From Roseateles puraquae (GTDB lineage: Bacteria > Pseudomonadota > Gammaproteobacteria > Burkholderiales > Burkholderiaceae_C): a stretch of DNA of 64,000 nucleotides. The DNA is taken from positions 310,001-374,000 of the forward strand of contig NZ_NISI01000007.1 in assembly GCF_002205845.1 (NCBI RefSeq). The letters run 5' to 3'. Shown here piece after piece: positions 56,367-64,000 of this stretch (the first letter of the stretch is position 1; every line of letters starts with the position of its first letter). The notes beneath the pieces are model-generated. The model was given only the letters and a program-made list of their open reading frames with translations. It was not told the DNA's origin and searched no databases. The translations under genes were made by a program, and so were the position numbers.

Positions 56367-56558
56367 ATGCCTTTTGCCCAGATCTACATGATCGAAGGTC
56401 GCACGATCGAGCAGAAACGTGCCGTGATCGAGAAGGTCACGCAAGCACTGACCGAGGCGGTCGGTGCGCCCAAGGAGAACGTGCGCGTCTGGATCACCGA
56501 GGTGCCCAAGGAGAACTGGGGCATCGCCGGCGTTAGCGCCCTGGATCTCGGCCGCTAA
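56367..56558 (+). CDS. dmpI: 4-oxalocrotonate tautomerase
   Basis: 63-aa hexameric tautomerase (62 after Met removal). The catalytic Pro1 (MPFAQIY), Arg11 and Arg39 of the mature protein are present; position 50 is Trp where the Pseudomonas enzyme has Phe. It interconverts 4-oxalocrotonate tautomers ahead of the decarboxylase. Last gene of the phenol operon. Confidence 0.95.
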   Translation: MPFAQIYMIEGRTIEQKRAVIEKVTQALTEAVGAPKENVRVWITEVPKENWGIAGVSALDLGR

Positions 56559-56576
56559 CCCGCCCAGCCTCGTCCC

Positions 56577-56622
56577 GCAGGCCCGCCCGCTGCTTCGCGC
56601 AGCCGGCGGGCCTGCTGCTTTT
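56577..56622 (+). terminator. Strong terminator after the phenol operon
   Basis: Perfect 11-bp stem GCAGGCCCGCC / GGCGGGCCTGC, with a GCTGC-TTCGC-GCAGC inner hairpin, then TGCTTTT. It starts 19 bp after the dmpI stop codon and separates the phenol operon from the next module. Confidence 0.85.
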
Positions 56623-56647
56623 CGGCAGCCGCTCCGTCGCCGGAATT

Positions 56648-56683
56648 GAGCATTTGATCAAGTGGCAGTGCAGCAAATGCTCA
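56648..56683 (+). promoter_or_regulatory. Second DmpR-type upstream activator site
   Basis: Perfect 9-bp inverted repeat GAGCATTTG / CAAATGCTC (56648-56656, 56674-56682) enclosing TGATCAAG (56655-56662) and GTGCAGCAA (56668-56676). Aligned to the site before dmpK, 24 of 32 bases are the same. The two shared blocks have the same 13-bp offset, and both sites are 106 bp from their -24 element. Confidence 0.75.
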
Positions 56684-56760
56684 GGTCGGTATGCGGGAGT
56701 CCCCGGAGGGCGGCGCGGGCCGCGCGGCCTGGTCGATACGAATCAAGCACTTGGCGGTGC

Positions 56761-56775
56761 TGGCATGGGCTTTGC
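56761..56775 (+). promoter_or_regulatory. Second sigma-54 promoter, for the envelope module
   Basis: TGGCATG-N4-TTGC fits the -24/-12 consensus with the invariant GG and GC at the right spacing. The expected start is about 56787, about 100 bp before the lipoprotein start codon. Its pairing with the activator site at 56648-56683 strongly supports it. Confidence 0.8.
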
Positions 56776-56887
56776 CCCTTTCCTGGTGGACGCTGAAGGC
56801 AGCGCCCGCGGATTGACGAAATCGACAAACGTGGCGCCAGACGCCACCACGGGCCGGCCCTGCCGCGCCTGCGAAGAGGGGACAACG

Positions 56888-57892
56888 ATGGAACCGAGAC
56901 CGACGAGGACATGGGCCGCGCGCATCGCGTGGCTGGGCGCCTCATTGACGCTGCTGAGCGGCTGCGTGCCGGCGCCCGACTGGGCCGGCGTGCAGGCCGA
57001 ACGAGGCAAGCCCGTGCAGCGCTACGACACCTTCCAGGCGCTGGCCAGCCATGGCAGCCGCGTCGTCGCCGGTGCGGCCGGCGGCGTCATCTTGACCTCG
57101 ACCGACGGCGGCGCGCACTGGGCGCGGCAAGCGCTGGCCCAGCCCTCGTCGGTGCTGGCGGTGGCGGCCTGCCCGGACGGCAGCTTCGCGGCGCTGGACT
57201 TCTACAAGAAGGTCTGGGTGCAGCCCGCCGCGGGCGGCGAGTGGGCGATGCGCCCGGTGCCGACCCGCAGCGACCTGCTGGCGCTGACCTGCGACCCACG
57301 CAACCGGCTGTGGGCCGTCGGTGCCCGCACCAGCATCCTGTGGAGCGCCGACCAGGGCGCCTCGTGGCAGGCCCGCGACCTCGGCGACGACGCCATCCTG
57401 ACCACCGTGCAGTTCATCGACGACAGGCGCGCCGTCATCACTGGCGAATTCGGCGCCGTGCTGACCAGCGCCGACGGTGGCGCCAGCTGGCAGCCCCAGC
57501 CCAAGATCGAGGGCGACTTTTACCCCTACGCGGCGCTGTTCACGGACCCCGTCAACGGCTGGGTCTCCGGCATCGCAGGCGTCATCAAGCGCACCCGCGA
57601 TGGCGGCCGCACGTGGACGAGCCAGGCTAACCCGTCCGGCGTGCCGATGTACGGGCTGCTGCGCGTCGCCGATGAGCTCTACGGTCTGGGCGCTGGCGGC
57701 CGCATGGTCAGGCTGCAGGGCGAGCAGTGGCAGGCTTTCGAGCATGGGCAGGCCATCCCGGCCTACCTGTCTGCCGGCGTCGCCCTCGACGCGCGCTCCA
57801 TGCTGGTTGCCGGCGCAGCCGGCGCGCTGAACGTCATCCACCTGTCGACCCAGGTCGCGCAGGCCCCCAACGACACCAAGGAGGCGCGATGA
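56888..57892 (+). CDS. YCF48-type beta-propeller lipoprotein
   Basis: 334 aa. ATG 56888 follows GAGGGG and gives a lipoprotein signal (ASLTLLSGC, lipidated Cys at about residue 21); an open frame further upstream crosses the promoter and is rejected. The mature part has repeated Asp-box/BNR-like motifs (STDGGAHW, SADQGASW, SADGGASW, TRDGGRTW), the pattern of YCF48/HCF136-like seven-bladed propellers. Plant and cyanobacterial relatives aid photosystem II assembly; proteobacterial ones next to RND genes have no settled role. It overlaps the RND permease gene by ATGA. Confidence 0.85.
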   Translation: MEPRPTRTWAARIAWLGASLTLLSGCVPAPDWAGVQAERGKPVQRYDTFQALASHGSRVVAGAAGGVILTSTDGGAHWARQALAQPSSVLAVAACPDGSFAALDFYKKVWVQPAAGGEWAMRPVPTRSDLLALTCDPRNRLWAVGARTSILWSADQGASWQARDLGDDAILTTVQFIDDRRAVITGEFGAVLTSADGGASWQPQPKIEGDFYPYAALFTDPVNGWVSGIAGVIKRTRDGGRTWTSQANPSGVPMYGLLRVADELYGLGAGGRMVRLQGEQWQAFEHGQAIPAYLSAGVALDARSMLVAGAAGALNVIHLSTQVAQAPNDTKEAR

Positions 57893-60324
57893 AAGCCGCC
57901 GCCCGCCAACTGCTGCGCGCGCTGGTGCGCGCCGAGGAATGGATCTTCGCCAACCCGAAGATCGTGCTGGGGCTGATCCTGGCCGTCACGCTCGCCTTCG
58001 CGACCCGGCTGCCGGGCCTGCGCATCTACACCGACTTCAGCGACCTGTTGCCGCAGAAGCACCCCTACATCCAGACCTACAACCGCATCAAGGAGAACTT
58101 CGGCGGCGCGAATCAGATCGTGATGGCGGTCGAGGTCGAGCAGGGCACGGTCTTCAACGACGCGACATTGGCGCTGATCCAGCGCGCCACCCAGGGCGTC
58201 GACAGCTTGCCCGGCGTCAACCACAACCTGGTCGGCAGCCTGACGCACCGCACCGCCCGTCATGTGCACCTGACGGCCGAGGGCAGCTTCGCGTCCGAGC
58301 CCTACTACGACCCGCAGCGCCCGCATCACACGGCCGAAGAGCTCGACGCACTGCGTCAGAAGGTGATGGCCAACCCGCAGGTCTATGGCCTGCTCGTCTC
58401 GCCCGACCTGAAGGCGGCCCTCATCAAGGCCCAGCTCAACGAGGGCGAGATCGACTACGCCAAGACCTTCGCCGCGCTGCAGGCCCTGAAGTCCGAGTTG
58501 GCGACGCCGGGCCACAAGGTCCACCTCACCGGCAACCCGGTGCTGACCGGGTATGTGTACACCTACCTGAACCAGATCGTCGCCATCCTGTTCTACACGC
58601 TGGCCCTGCTGGCAGCGTTGCTGATCGCCTATTTCCGGCGTTTCTACGGTGTCTTCCTGCCGCTGCTGGGCATCGCGCTGTCGTCGATCTGGGGGCTGGG
58701 CTTCATGTCCTGGCTGGGCTTCAACCTGGAGCCCCTGTCCATGCCCATCCCCTTCCTGATCGCGGCGCGGGCGATGTCGCACGGCGTGCAGCTGGTGGCG
58801 CGTTACTACGAGGAACTGGCGATCACGCACAGTGGCAAGCGCGCGGCGCGCAATGCGCTGGAGGCACTGTTCCGGCCCGGCTCGCTGGCCATCGCGGTGG
58901 ACGCCATCGGCATCGGCGTGATGATCCTCGGCGCCGCACCCTTCAACTGGAAGCTGGGCATCTCGGCGGGCTTCTGGGCCTTCTCGGTCATCTTCACCGT
59001 GCACTTCATGGTGCCGCTGGCCCTGACCGTGCTGCCCGAGCCCCGGGCCACCGAGAACAAGAACCAGGCCGTGCGCGCCTTCCTCGGCGCGGCTATGGCC
59101 CGCAGTGGCGGCACGGTGCGTGGTGCGACGGTCATCCTGCTCGTCGCCGGCCTGCTGATGCTGGCCGGTGGGCAACTGGCGGCTCGCGTGAAGACCGGCG
59201 AAACCGAGCCGGGCTCGCCCATCCTGCACCGCGACCACGCCTACAACCAGTCGACCGAGGCTATCAACCGCCTCTTCCCTGGCTCGGAGGAACTGCACAT
59301 CGTCGCCCGCACCGAGGACAAGGGCGGCATCAAGCGGCCGGAGGTGCTGCGTGCCATCGAGGCCTTCCAGGCCGAGATGCTGGCCGACCCTAACCTGGGT
59401 GGCACCAAGGCGCTGCCCACCGTCGTGCGCGTCGTCAACCGACTGACGCACAACGACGACCCGCGCTGGGCCCAGCTCCCCGATTCGGCCGACGAGGTCG
59501 GCGGCCTGATGTTCGCCTACCTCGCGTCCAGCCCCATCCCCGGCGCGCTGAAGGAATTCGTCAACGCCGACGAGAACGAGGCCGACCTGGTGTTCTATTA
59601 CAAGGATCGACAGGCCGAGACCATCAACCGCGCGCTGGCCCTGGCCCAGGACGCCGCCGCGCGCGTGACGGCCGGCGTGCCGGGCCTGAGCTTCGAGCCA
59701 GGCGGCGGCATCATCGGCGTGACGGCGGCAGCCAACGAGGCCTTGCACACCGACCACCTGCTGCTCGTGCCGCTGGTCATGGTGCTGGCCTTCGTCGTCG
59801 TGATGGCCTATTACCAGTCCGTGCACGCCGGCTGGCTGATGGTGCTGCCGATGCTGTTCGCCACCGTGCTGTCCTATGCCTACATGGGCTGGAAGGGCAT
59901 CAGCATCAGCGTCAACACCGTGCCCGTCATCATGATCGGCGTCGGCGTGGGCATCGACTACGCGGTCTATTTCATGGACCGCATCCGCGAGGAGATGCCG
60001 CATGTGCGCGACGTGCGCCAGGCTGCCATCAACGCCGTCAGCACGACCGGCTACGCCGTCAGCTTCACGGCGCTGACGTTGACCGCGGGCGTGGTGCTGT
60101 GGGTCTTCCTCAGCGACCTGCGCTTCCAGTCCGATGCCGCGGCGCTGCTGTCCTTCATGCTGATCGTGAACGCCATCGCCGCCATCCTGATCGTGCCGGC
60201 CTGGTGCGTCGTGTTCAAGCCCCGTTTCGTCGTCGCCGGCGCGCTGGATACCGCCGAGGACAGCGACGACGACACCAGCAAGGCGACGCCTCATACCGAG
60301 GCCCGCGCAGCAGTGAGCGCCTAG
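57889..60324 (+). CDS. MMPL/RND-superfamily permease
   Basis: 811-aa inner-membrane protein, shorter than drug-efflux RND pumps. TM1 (IVLGLILAVTLAFATRL, about 24-40) is followed by a large periplasmic domain (DFSDLLPQKHPYIQTYNRIK), a cluster of five TMs with the sterol-sensing-domain-like layout, and the same pattern repeated (MIGVGVGIDYAVYFMDRIRE near 690). The C-terminus is acidic. This MMPL-type group moves lipids or hydrophobic molecules. Its partners DUF1302 and DUF1329 proteins follow, so it probably works in a trans-envelope route; direction is unknown. Confidence 0.88.
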   Translation: MKAAARQLLRALVRAEEWIFANPKIVLGLILAVTLAFATRLPGLRIYTDFSDLLPQKHPYIQTYNRIKENFGGANQIVMAVEVEQGTVFNDATLALIQRATQGVDSLPGVNHNLVGSLTHRTARHVHLTAEGSFASEPYYDPQRPHHTAEELDALRQKVMANPQVYGLLVSPDLKAALIKAQLNEGEIDYAKTFAALQALKSELATPGHKVHLTGNPVLTGYVYTYLNQIVAILFYTLALLAALLIAYFRRFYGVFLPLLGIALSSIWGLGFMSWLGFNLEPLSMPIPFLIAARAMSHGVQLVARYYEELAITHSGKRAARNALEALFRPGSLAIAVDAIGIGVMILGAAPFNWKLGISAGFWAFSVIFTVHFMVPLALTVLPEPRATENKNQAVRAFLGAAMARSGGTVRGATVILLVAGLLMLAGGQLAARVKTGETEPGSPILHRDHAYNQSTEAINRLFPGSEELHIVARTEDKGGIKRPEVLRAIEAFQAEMLADPNLGGTKALPTVVRVVNRLTHNDDPRWAQLPDSADEVGGLMFAYLASSPIPGALKEFVNADENEADLVFYYKDRQAETINRALALAQDAAARVTAGVPGLSFEPGGGIIGVTAAANEALHTDHLLLVPLVMVLAFVVVMAYYQSVHAGWLMVLPMLFATVLSYAYMGWKGISISVNTVPVIMIGVGVGIDYAVYFMDRIREEMPHVRDVRQAAINAVSTTGYAVSFTALTLTAGVVLWVFLSDLRFQSDAAALLSFMLIVNAIAAILIVPAWCVVFKPRFVVAGALDTAEDSDDDTSKATPHTEARAAVSA

Positions 60325-60369
60325 GTCGACAAGGGCGCCAAGACCATCCACCCCAAGAGGAGACATCCC

Positions 60370-62361
60370 ATGAGTTGCTCAACCCCGAGGCGGCGCTGGC
60401 CGCTGGGACTGGCCCTGCTCGCCTGCATGGCGGGTGCCGCGCAGGCACAGCAGGCCGAGCCGGCCGCCGACCCCTGGAAGGTCGACATCTATTACGAGAA
60501 CGACACCCGCGTGCGCGGCAAGGACGCGACCGGCCAGAGCGTCGGCCTGTCCAAGTTCCGCAACACGCTGCAGGTCGAGGCCGACAAGAAGCTGGGTGAC
60601 GGCTGGGCCTTGCACGCCATCCTGCGTGGCAGCTACGACGGCGTCTACCGCCTCAATGACGACCAGTACGGCAATCGCGCCGGCGGCGGCGTGCTGCTGC
60701 AGTCCACCGGCGGGCCGCCGCCGCTGCCGCACGGCGGCGGCGCGGTGAACCGGGCCGTCGTCGCCGGCCTGGGTCTGACGACCAATACCTTCGGCTTCAA
60801 TTCGACCAACCCGGCAGCGCCCAACTACAACCCCAACGACGGCCTGCGGCTGCTGGGCGACCGCTGGCATTCGACGCAGAACGGCGGCGTCGAGCTCGCC
60901 GTTCCGGTGCGTCCCTGCGACGTCGACAGCCGCGGCTGCGTGGACTTCGGCGGCTATGGCAACAAGACCCGCAGCCAGCTGGAGACGCCCGAGTTCAACA
61001 ACCGCGCCGACGCGCTGCGCGAGCTCTATGTGACCCGGTCCGTCGACCTGGACGCCGGCCAGCAGCTGTTCCTAAAGCTGGGCCGCCAGCAGGTCGTCTG
61101 GGGCCGAACCGACCTGTTCCGCGTGCTCGACGTCATCAACCCGGTCGACTACTCACGCAACAACATCTACGACGAGCTGCAGGACATCCGCATCCCGATG
61201 TGGATCGCCCAGGCCGAGTGGCGCATGGGTTCCAGTGACAGCATGCAGGACCGCAACCTGCAGCTGATCTGGAATGTTGACAAGTTCCGGCCCAACAACC
61301 TGGGCCAGTGCGGCACGGCCAACACCATCCTGGACGCCGGCTGCTTCTTCCGCGGCATGAAGAACCTGTGGGACAACGGCGGCACGGTGTCCAACTTCGC
61401 CAACGTCGGCCCCGGTGTGCTGCTGTCCACCGACTTCGGGCCGGGCCAGATCGGCATCCGCAGCGTGGACTTGCCGAAGTGGAACCTGCAGAACACCCAG
61501 GTCGGCGTCAAGTACGAGGGCGTGACCCAGGGCGGCCTGTCCTTCTCGCTGAACGCGCTGAGCTACCGCTCGCAGTTGCCGTCTCTGCACGGCGGCAAGG
61601 CGGCCCAGAACGTCTTCACCGGCCAGCCCTGCAACGATGGCACCGGCCACTGCCCCTTCCTCATTGCCTTCGACGTCGCCTATCCGCGCGTCAACATGAT
61701 CGGTGGTTCGGTGGACCTGCAGTGGGAGGCGGCCAATGCGGCCGTGCGCGTCGAGGGCGCGCTGACCCAGGGCGAGGAATTCGCCAACACGGCGCGGCCC
61801 GAGCTGTACTCGAAGAACAAGGTCTGGCGCTCGGTGATCGGCATCGACCGGCCCACCTTCATCCCCTTCATCAACCCCAACCGCACGACGCTGATCTCGG
61901 CGCAGCTGTTCTACCAGCACATCTTCGACCACGAACGGCAGCAAGGCCCCTTCGGCACGGTCGGCATGCCGGACTGGAAGGACAACGTCATCGGCACCCT
62001 GCTGATCAAGGCCTTCCTCGCGGGCGACCGCGTCAGCCCGCAGCTGATCACGGCCTACGACGTGCGCGCCCGTGCCCTCGTGATGTCGCCCCAGCTCGAC
62101 TGGCTGGTCAGCAACAAGCTCAAGCTGAGCTTCGGCGGCAACTTCAAGACGCGCAGCGACGACGAGCGCTGGAAGTTCGACGACTGCCGCTCCTGCAACC
62201 CCTGGCCGCCATTCACGGCGCCCTTTGGCGACGCGGACCCGATGACCGCCTACTCGCGCGGCCTCGGCGGCCTCGAACCGCTCGGCCGTTTCCGCGCCGG
62301 CCCCATCGGCTCGGCCTGGAAGGAGAACGAGCTCTATTTCACCGCCCGCTACCAGTTCTGA
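60370..62361 (+). CDS. DUF1302 outer-membrane protein
   Basis: 663 aa with a Sec signal (LGLALLACMAGAAQAQ, about residues 12-28). The mature protein is rich in alternating polar/apolar strands and Gly/Tyr/Asn and ends in phenylalanine (ELYFTARYQF), the mark of an outer-membrane beta-barrel. Family stretches include LFLKLGRQQVVWGRTDLFRV and DVINPVDYSRNN. DUF1302 proteins are typically encoded next to DUF1329 and MMPL genes in bacteria that degrade hydrophobic compounds; the transported molecule is not known. Confidence 0.88.
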   Translation: MSCSTPRRRWPLGLALLACMAGAAQAQQAEPAADPWKVDIYYENDTRVRGKDATGQSVGLSKFRNTLQVEADKKLGDGWALHAILRGSYDGVYRLNDDQYGNRAGGGVLLQSTGGPPPLPHGGGAVNRAVVAGLGLTTNTFGFNSTNPAAPNYNPNDGLRLLGDRWHSTQNGGVELAVPVRPCDVDSRGCVDFGGYGNKTRSQLETPEFNNRADALRELYVTRSVDLDAGQQLFLKLGRQQVVWGRTDLFRVLDVINPVDYSRNNIYDELQDIRIPMWIAQAEWRMGSSDSMQDRNLQLIWNVDKFRPNNLGQCGTANTILDAGCFFRGMKNLWDNGGTVSNFANVGPGVLLSTDFGPGQIGIRSVDLPKWNLQNTQVGVKYEGVTQGGLSFSLNALSYRSQLPSLHGGKAAQNVFTGQPCNDGTGHCPFLIAFDVAYPRVNMIGGSVDLQWEAANAAVRVEGALTQGEEFANTARPELYSKNKVWRSVIGIDRPTFIPFINPNRTTLISAQLFYQHIFDHERQQGPFGTVGMPDWKDNVIGTLLIKAFLAGDRVSPQLITAYDVRARALVMSPQLDWLVSNKLKLSFGGNFKTRSDDERWKFDDCRSCNPWPPFTAPFGDADPMTAYSRGLGGLEPLGRFRAGPIGSAWKENELYFTARYQF

Positions 62362-62375
62362 ATCAGGAGACCCAA

Positions 62376-63674
62376 ATGAAGCGACTGACACTCACCCTCG
62401 CCGCCGCGGGCCTGGCGGCCGGCGCGCTGGCCGCCACCGAGGCCGACCTCGAGGCCTCGTTCAACCCCTACAAGCAGGGCTTTCCGAGCTTCCCCGGCCT
62501 GACGGTTGGCACCGTCATCAGCAAGGCCAACGTCGAGCAGTTCAAGGACGCGCTCGACGCCGGCATGTACTTGGCGGTCAAGAGCGGCTGGACCGAGATC
62601 AAGGTGGGCCCGACGACCCAGTTCCAGCTCAACAAGGCCTATGTCGAGGCCAGCCGCAAGGGCCTCAACAAGACTAAGCTGGGCGCCAAGAACGGCGAGA
62701 TCAGCGGCTTCGAGGCCGGGCGTCCGTTCCCCGAGGAGCCGCGGCTTGACGACCCGCGCGCCGGCGAGAAGATCGCCTGGAACTTCAAGTACGGCATCAA
62801 CTGGGGTGACAACGCCGCCATCGATCCCTTCTACTGGAAGTACCGCAACATGACGACCGGTCAGGTCGAGCGGACCATCAAATTCGACTTCCACTTCCTG
62901 AACTTCCGCCACCGCGTGCAGGACGCGCCGGTGCCCGAGGTCACGCCCAACCCGTCGGAGCTGTTCCGCGGCATCTATGTGCAGGTGCAGGAGCCGCAGG
63001 ACCTGAAGAACACCCAGCTGCTGATCCAGCGCTACGACGACGACCTGAAGTTCGACGACGCCTACCTCTACCTGGGCTTCCAGCGCCGCGTGCGCCGGCT
63101 GGCCACGGGGCAGGCGACCGATGCCTTCCTCGGCGCCGATCTGATGATCGAGGACTTCGAGGGCTATAACGGCCGCGTGTCCGACATGAAGTGGGCCTAC
63201 AAGGGCACCAAGAACATCCTGATGCCCTACTACAACCACAACGAGCTGGCGCTGACGGACGAGTTCAAGCAGGCGGACGGCTACAAGTTCGTGGACTTCG
63301 GCGGCCAGGGCGGCTGCTTCCCCAACATCACCTGGCAGCTGCGCAAGGTCTTTGTGCTGGAGGCCGAGCCCGTCAACGGAGCGCATCCGATCAGCAAGCG
63401 CGTCTTCCACATCGACGCCCAGGTTTACAACATCAACCGCACGCTAATCTACGACCGCAAGGGCGAGCTGTGGAAGAGCTGGACCATCGGCAAGTCGCAT
63501 CCGGACGCCCACCTGCCGATCAACAAGGGCACCGGCATCGCGATCGACGACTCGTTCTCCATGGTCGACGTGCAGTCGAAGCACTGCACGACCGGGCAGT
63601 TCAAGGGTCAGGTCGATGCCAAGCAGAACCCGCCCAAGCTCTTCCAGGTGCAGAACCTGCGCGGCGGCAACTGA
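62376..63674 (+). CDS. DUF1329 periplasmic protein (LolA-like fold predicted)
   Basis: 432 aa with a Sec signal (MKRLTLTLAAAGLAAGALAA). ATG 62376 follows AGGAGA, 14 bp after the DUF1302 stop codon; the larger open frame is a shadow of that gene. Family stretches include GRPFPEEPRLDDPRAGEKIA and YLYLGFQRRVRRLATGQATD. From memory, DUF1329 belongs to the LolA/LolB-like superfamily, which would suit a periplasmic carrier of a lipid-like ligand between the RND permease and the outer-membrane protein. Last gene of the module. Confidence 0.87.
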   Translation: MKRLTLTLAAAGLAAGALAATEADLEASFNPYKQGFPSFPGLTVGTVISKANVEQFKDALDAGMYLAVKSGWTEIKVGPTTQFQLNKAYVEASRKGLNKTKLGAKNGEISGFEAGRPFPEEPRLDDPRAGEKIAWNFKYGINWGDNAAIDPFYWKYRNMTTGQVERTIKFDFHFLNFRHRVQDAPVPEVTPNPSELFRGIYVQVQEPQDLKNTQLLIQRYDDDLKFDDAYLYLGFQRRVRRLATGQATDAFLGADLMIEDFEGYNGRVSDMKWAYKGTKNILMPYYNHNELALTDEFKQADGYKFVDFGGQGGCFPNITWQLRKVFVLEAEPVNGAHPISKRVFHIDAQVYNINRTLIYDRKGELWKSWTIGKSHPDAHLPINKGTGIAIDDSFSMVDVQSKHCTTGQFKGQVDAKQNPPKLFQVQNLRGGN

Positions 63675-63711
63675 GCGGCCATCGGGCAGGTCCGCTATCC
63701 GTGGTGCCAGA

Positions 63712-63945
63712 TCACGTGTAGCTGCTTCCGGCCCCAAGCCGCCGCTCGACCGCATGCTGATGGCACTGGGCCAGCTGCTGCGGGGCCATGCCGTCACAGT
63801 GCGTGCCTGCCTCCATCACGGCTGCCACCGCGGCCGGGTCGGCCTGTTGCGGGCAGACATGGCTCGCCAGTGCCAGCTGCGAGAACATCAGTGACAGCAC
63901 CACGAAGAACGCGGTGGTCTGGCGGTGGAGGCGATGGCGAGTCAT
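63712..63945 (-). CDS. Small exported Cys/His-containing protein, possibly C-terminally truncated
   Basis: 77 aa from ATG 63945 (an ATG at 63981 adds 12 residues). Signal-like segment AFFVVLSLMFSQLALAS, then a short domain with SHVCPQQ, GTHCDGM and QCHQHA, so three cysteines and several histidines that could bind metal. I recall longer Burkholderiales proteins with the same start that continue past CHQHA, so this copy may be truncated at the edge of the catabolic region. Function unknown; metal binding is only inferred. Confidence 0.55.
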   Translation of the reverse strand: MTRHRLHRQTTAFFVVLSLMFSQLALASHVCPQQADPAAVAAVMEAGTHCDGMAPQQLAQCHQHAVERRLGAGSSYT

Positions 63946-64000
63946 GTGTGCGAACGTTAGCGTCGCGACTTTCAGAGCCAACCAGGAAAGACCGCCCCGG

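Noticed and set aside
57763..60366. 867-codon reverse frame opposite the MMPL permease
   Set aside because: His/Gln/Asp-rich antisense frame without a recognisable domain; the sense gene is convincing and in an operon.
1..64000. CRISPR array or phage-defence locus
   Set aside because: No regularly spaced repeats and no Cas, restriction or toxin-antitoxin genes were seen.

Overview
The window looks like the chromosome of a GC-rich betaproteobacterium of the order Burkholderiales, probably near the Rubrivivax/Leptothrix/Methylibium group. This is inferred from the very high GC, the gene order lolB-ispE-tRNA-Gln-prs-rplY, and the protein sequences. No rRNA or CRISPR array was seen.

Positions 1-24.9 kb are mostly core genome. 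A tripartite RND efflux operon (mdtB, mdtC, outer-membrane factor; the adaptor gene would lie before position 1) is followed by a reverse-strand housekeeping block: a TPR protein, lolB, ispE, tRNA-Gln, prs and rplY. Then come mutM-mutY, a small membrane protein broken by an amber codon, and a chemoreceptor. Next is an unusual reverse-strand operon: a BlaI-type repressor, a fusion of a BlaR-type M56 metallopeptidase with an S11 penicillin-binding peptidase, and a Tat-type FAD oxidoreductase whose domain order looks circularly permuted. rapZ, recN, nadK and hrcA follow, and the block ends in a tRNA with a CAU anticodon.

Positions 24.9-29.7 kb are a scruffy boundary region directly after that tRNA. 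It holds an unrecognised gene, a relic HTH regulator, a GlxA-type regulator with a divergent small monooxygenase-like gene, and a truncated, frameshifted IS1182-type transposase.

Positions 29.7-63.7 kb are a catabolic region with two opposed arms. The reverse-strand arm (41.9 to 29.7 kb) has an AraC regulator, a three-subunit molybdenum hydroxylase (large subunit fused to a CoxG-like domain), an acyl/aryl-CoA ligase, an enoyl-CoA hydratase and a complete Liv-type ABC importer, so it probably imports and CoA-activates an organic acid. The forward arm is a complete phenol pathway: a DmpR/XylR-type sigma-54 activator, multicomponent phenol hydroxylase (dmpKLMNOP), a ferredoxin, catechol 2,3-dioxygenase and the full meta-cleavage pathway to pyruvate and acetyl-CoA.

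After a strong terminator comes a four-gene envelope module: a YCF48-type lipoprotein, an MMPL/RND permease, a DUF1302 outer-membrane protein and a DUF1329 periplasmic protein. Its upstream region repeats the DmpR-type activator site and the -24/-12 promoter of the phenol operon with exactly the same spacing (106 bp). This suggests that a largely uncharacterised trans-envelope system is part of the phenol regulon.
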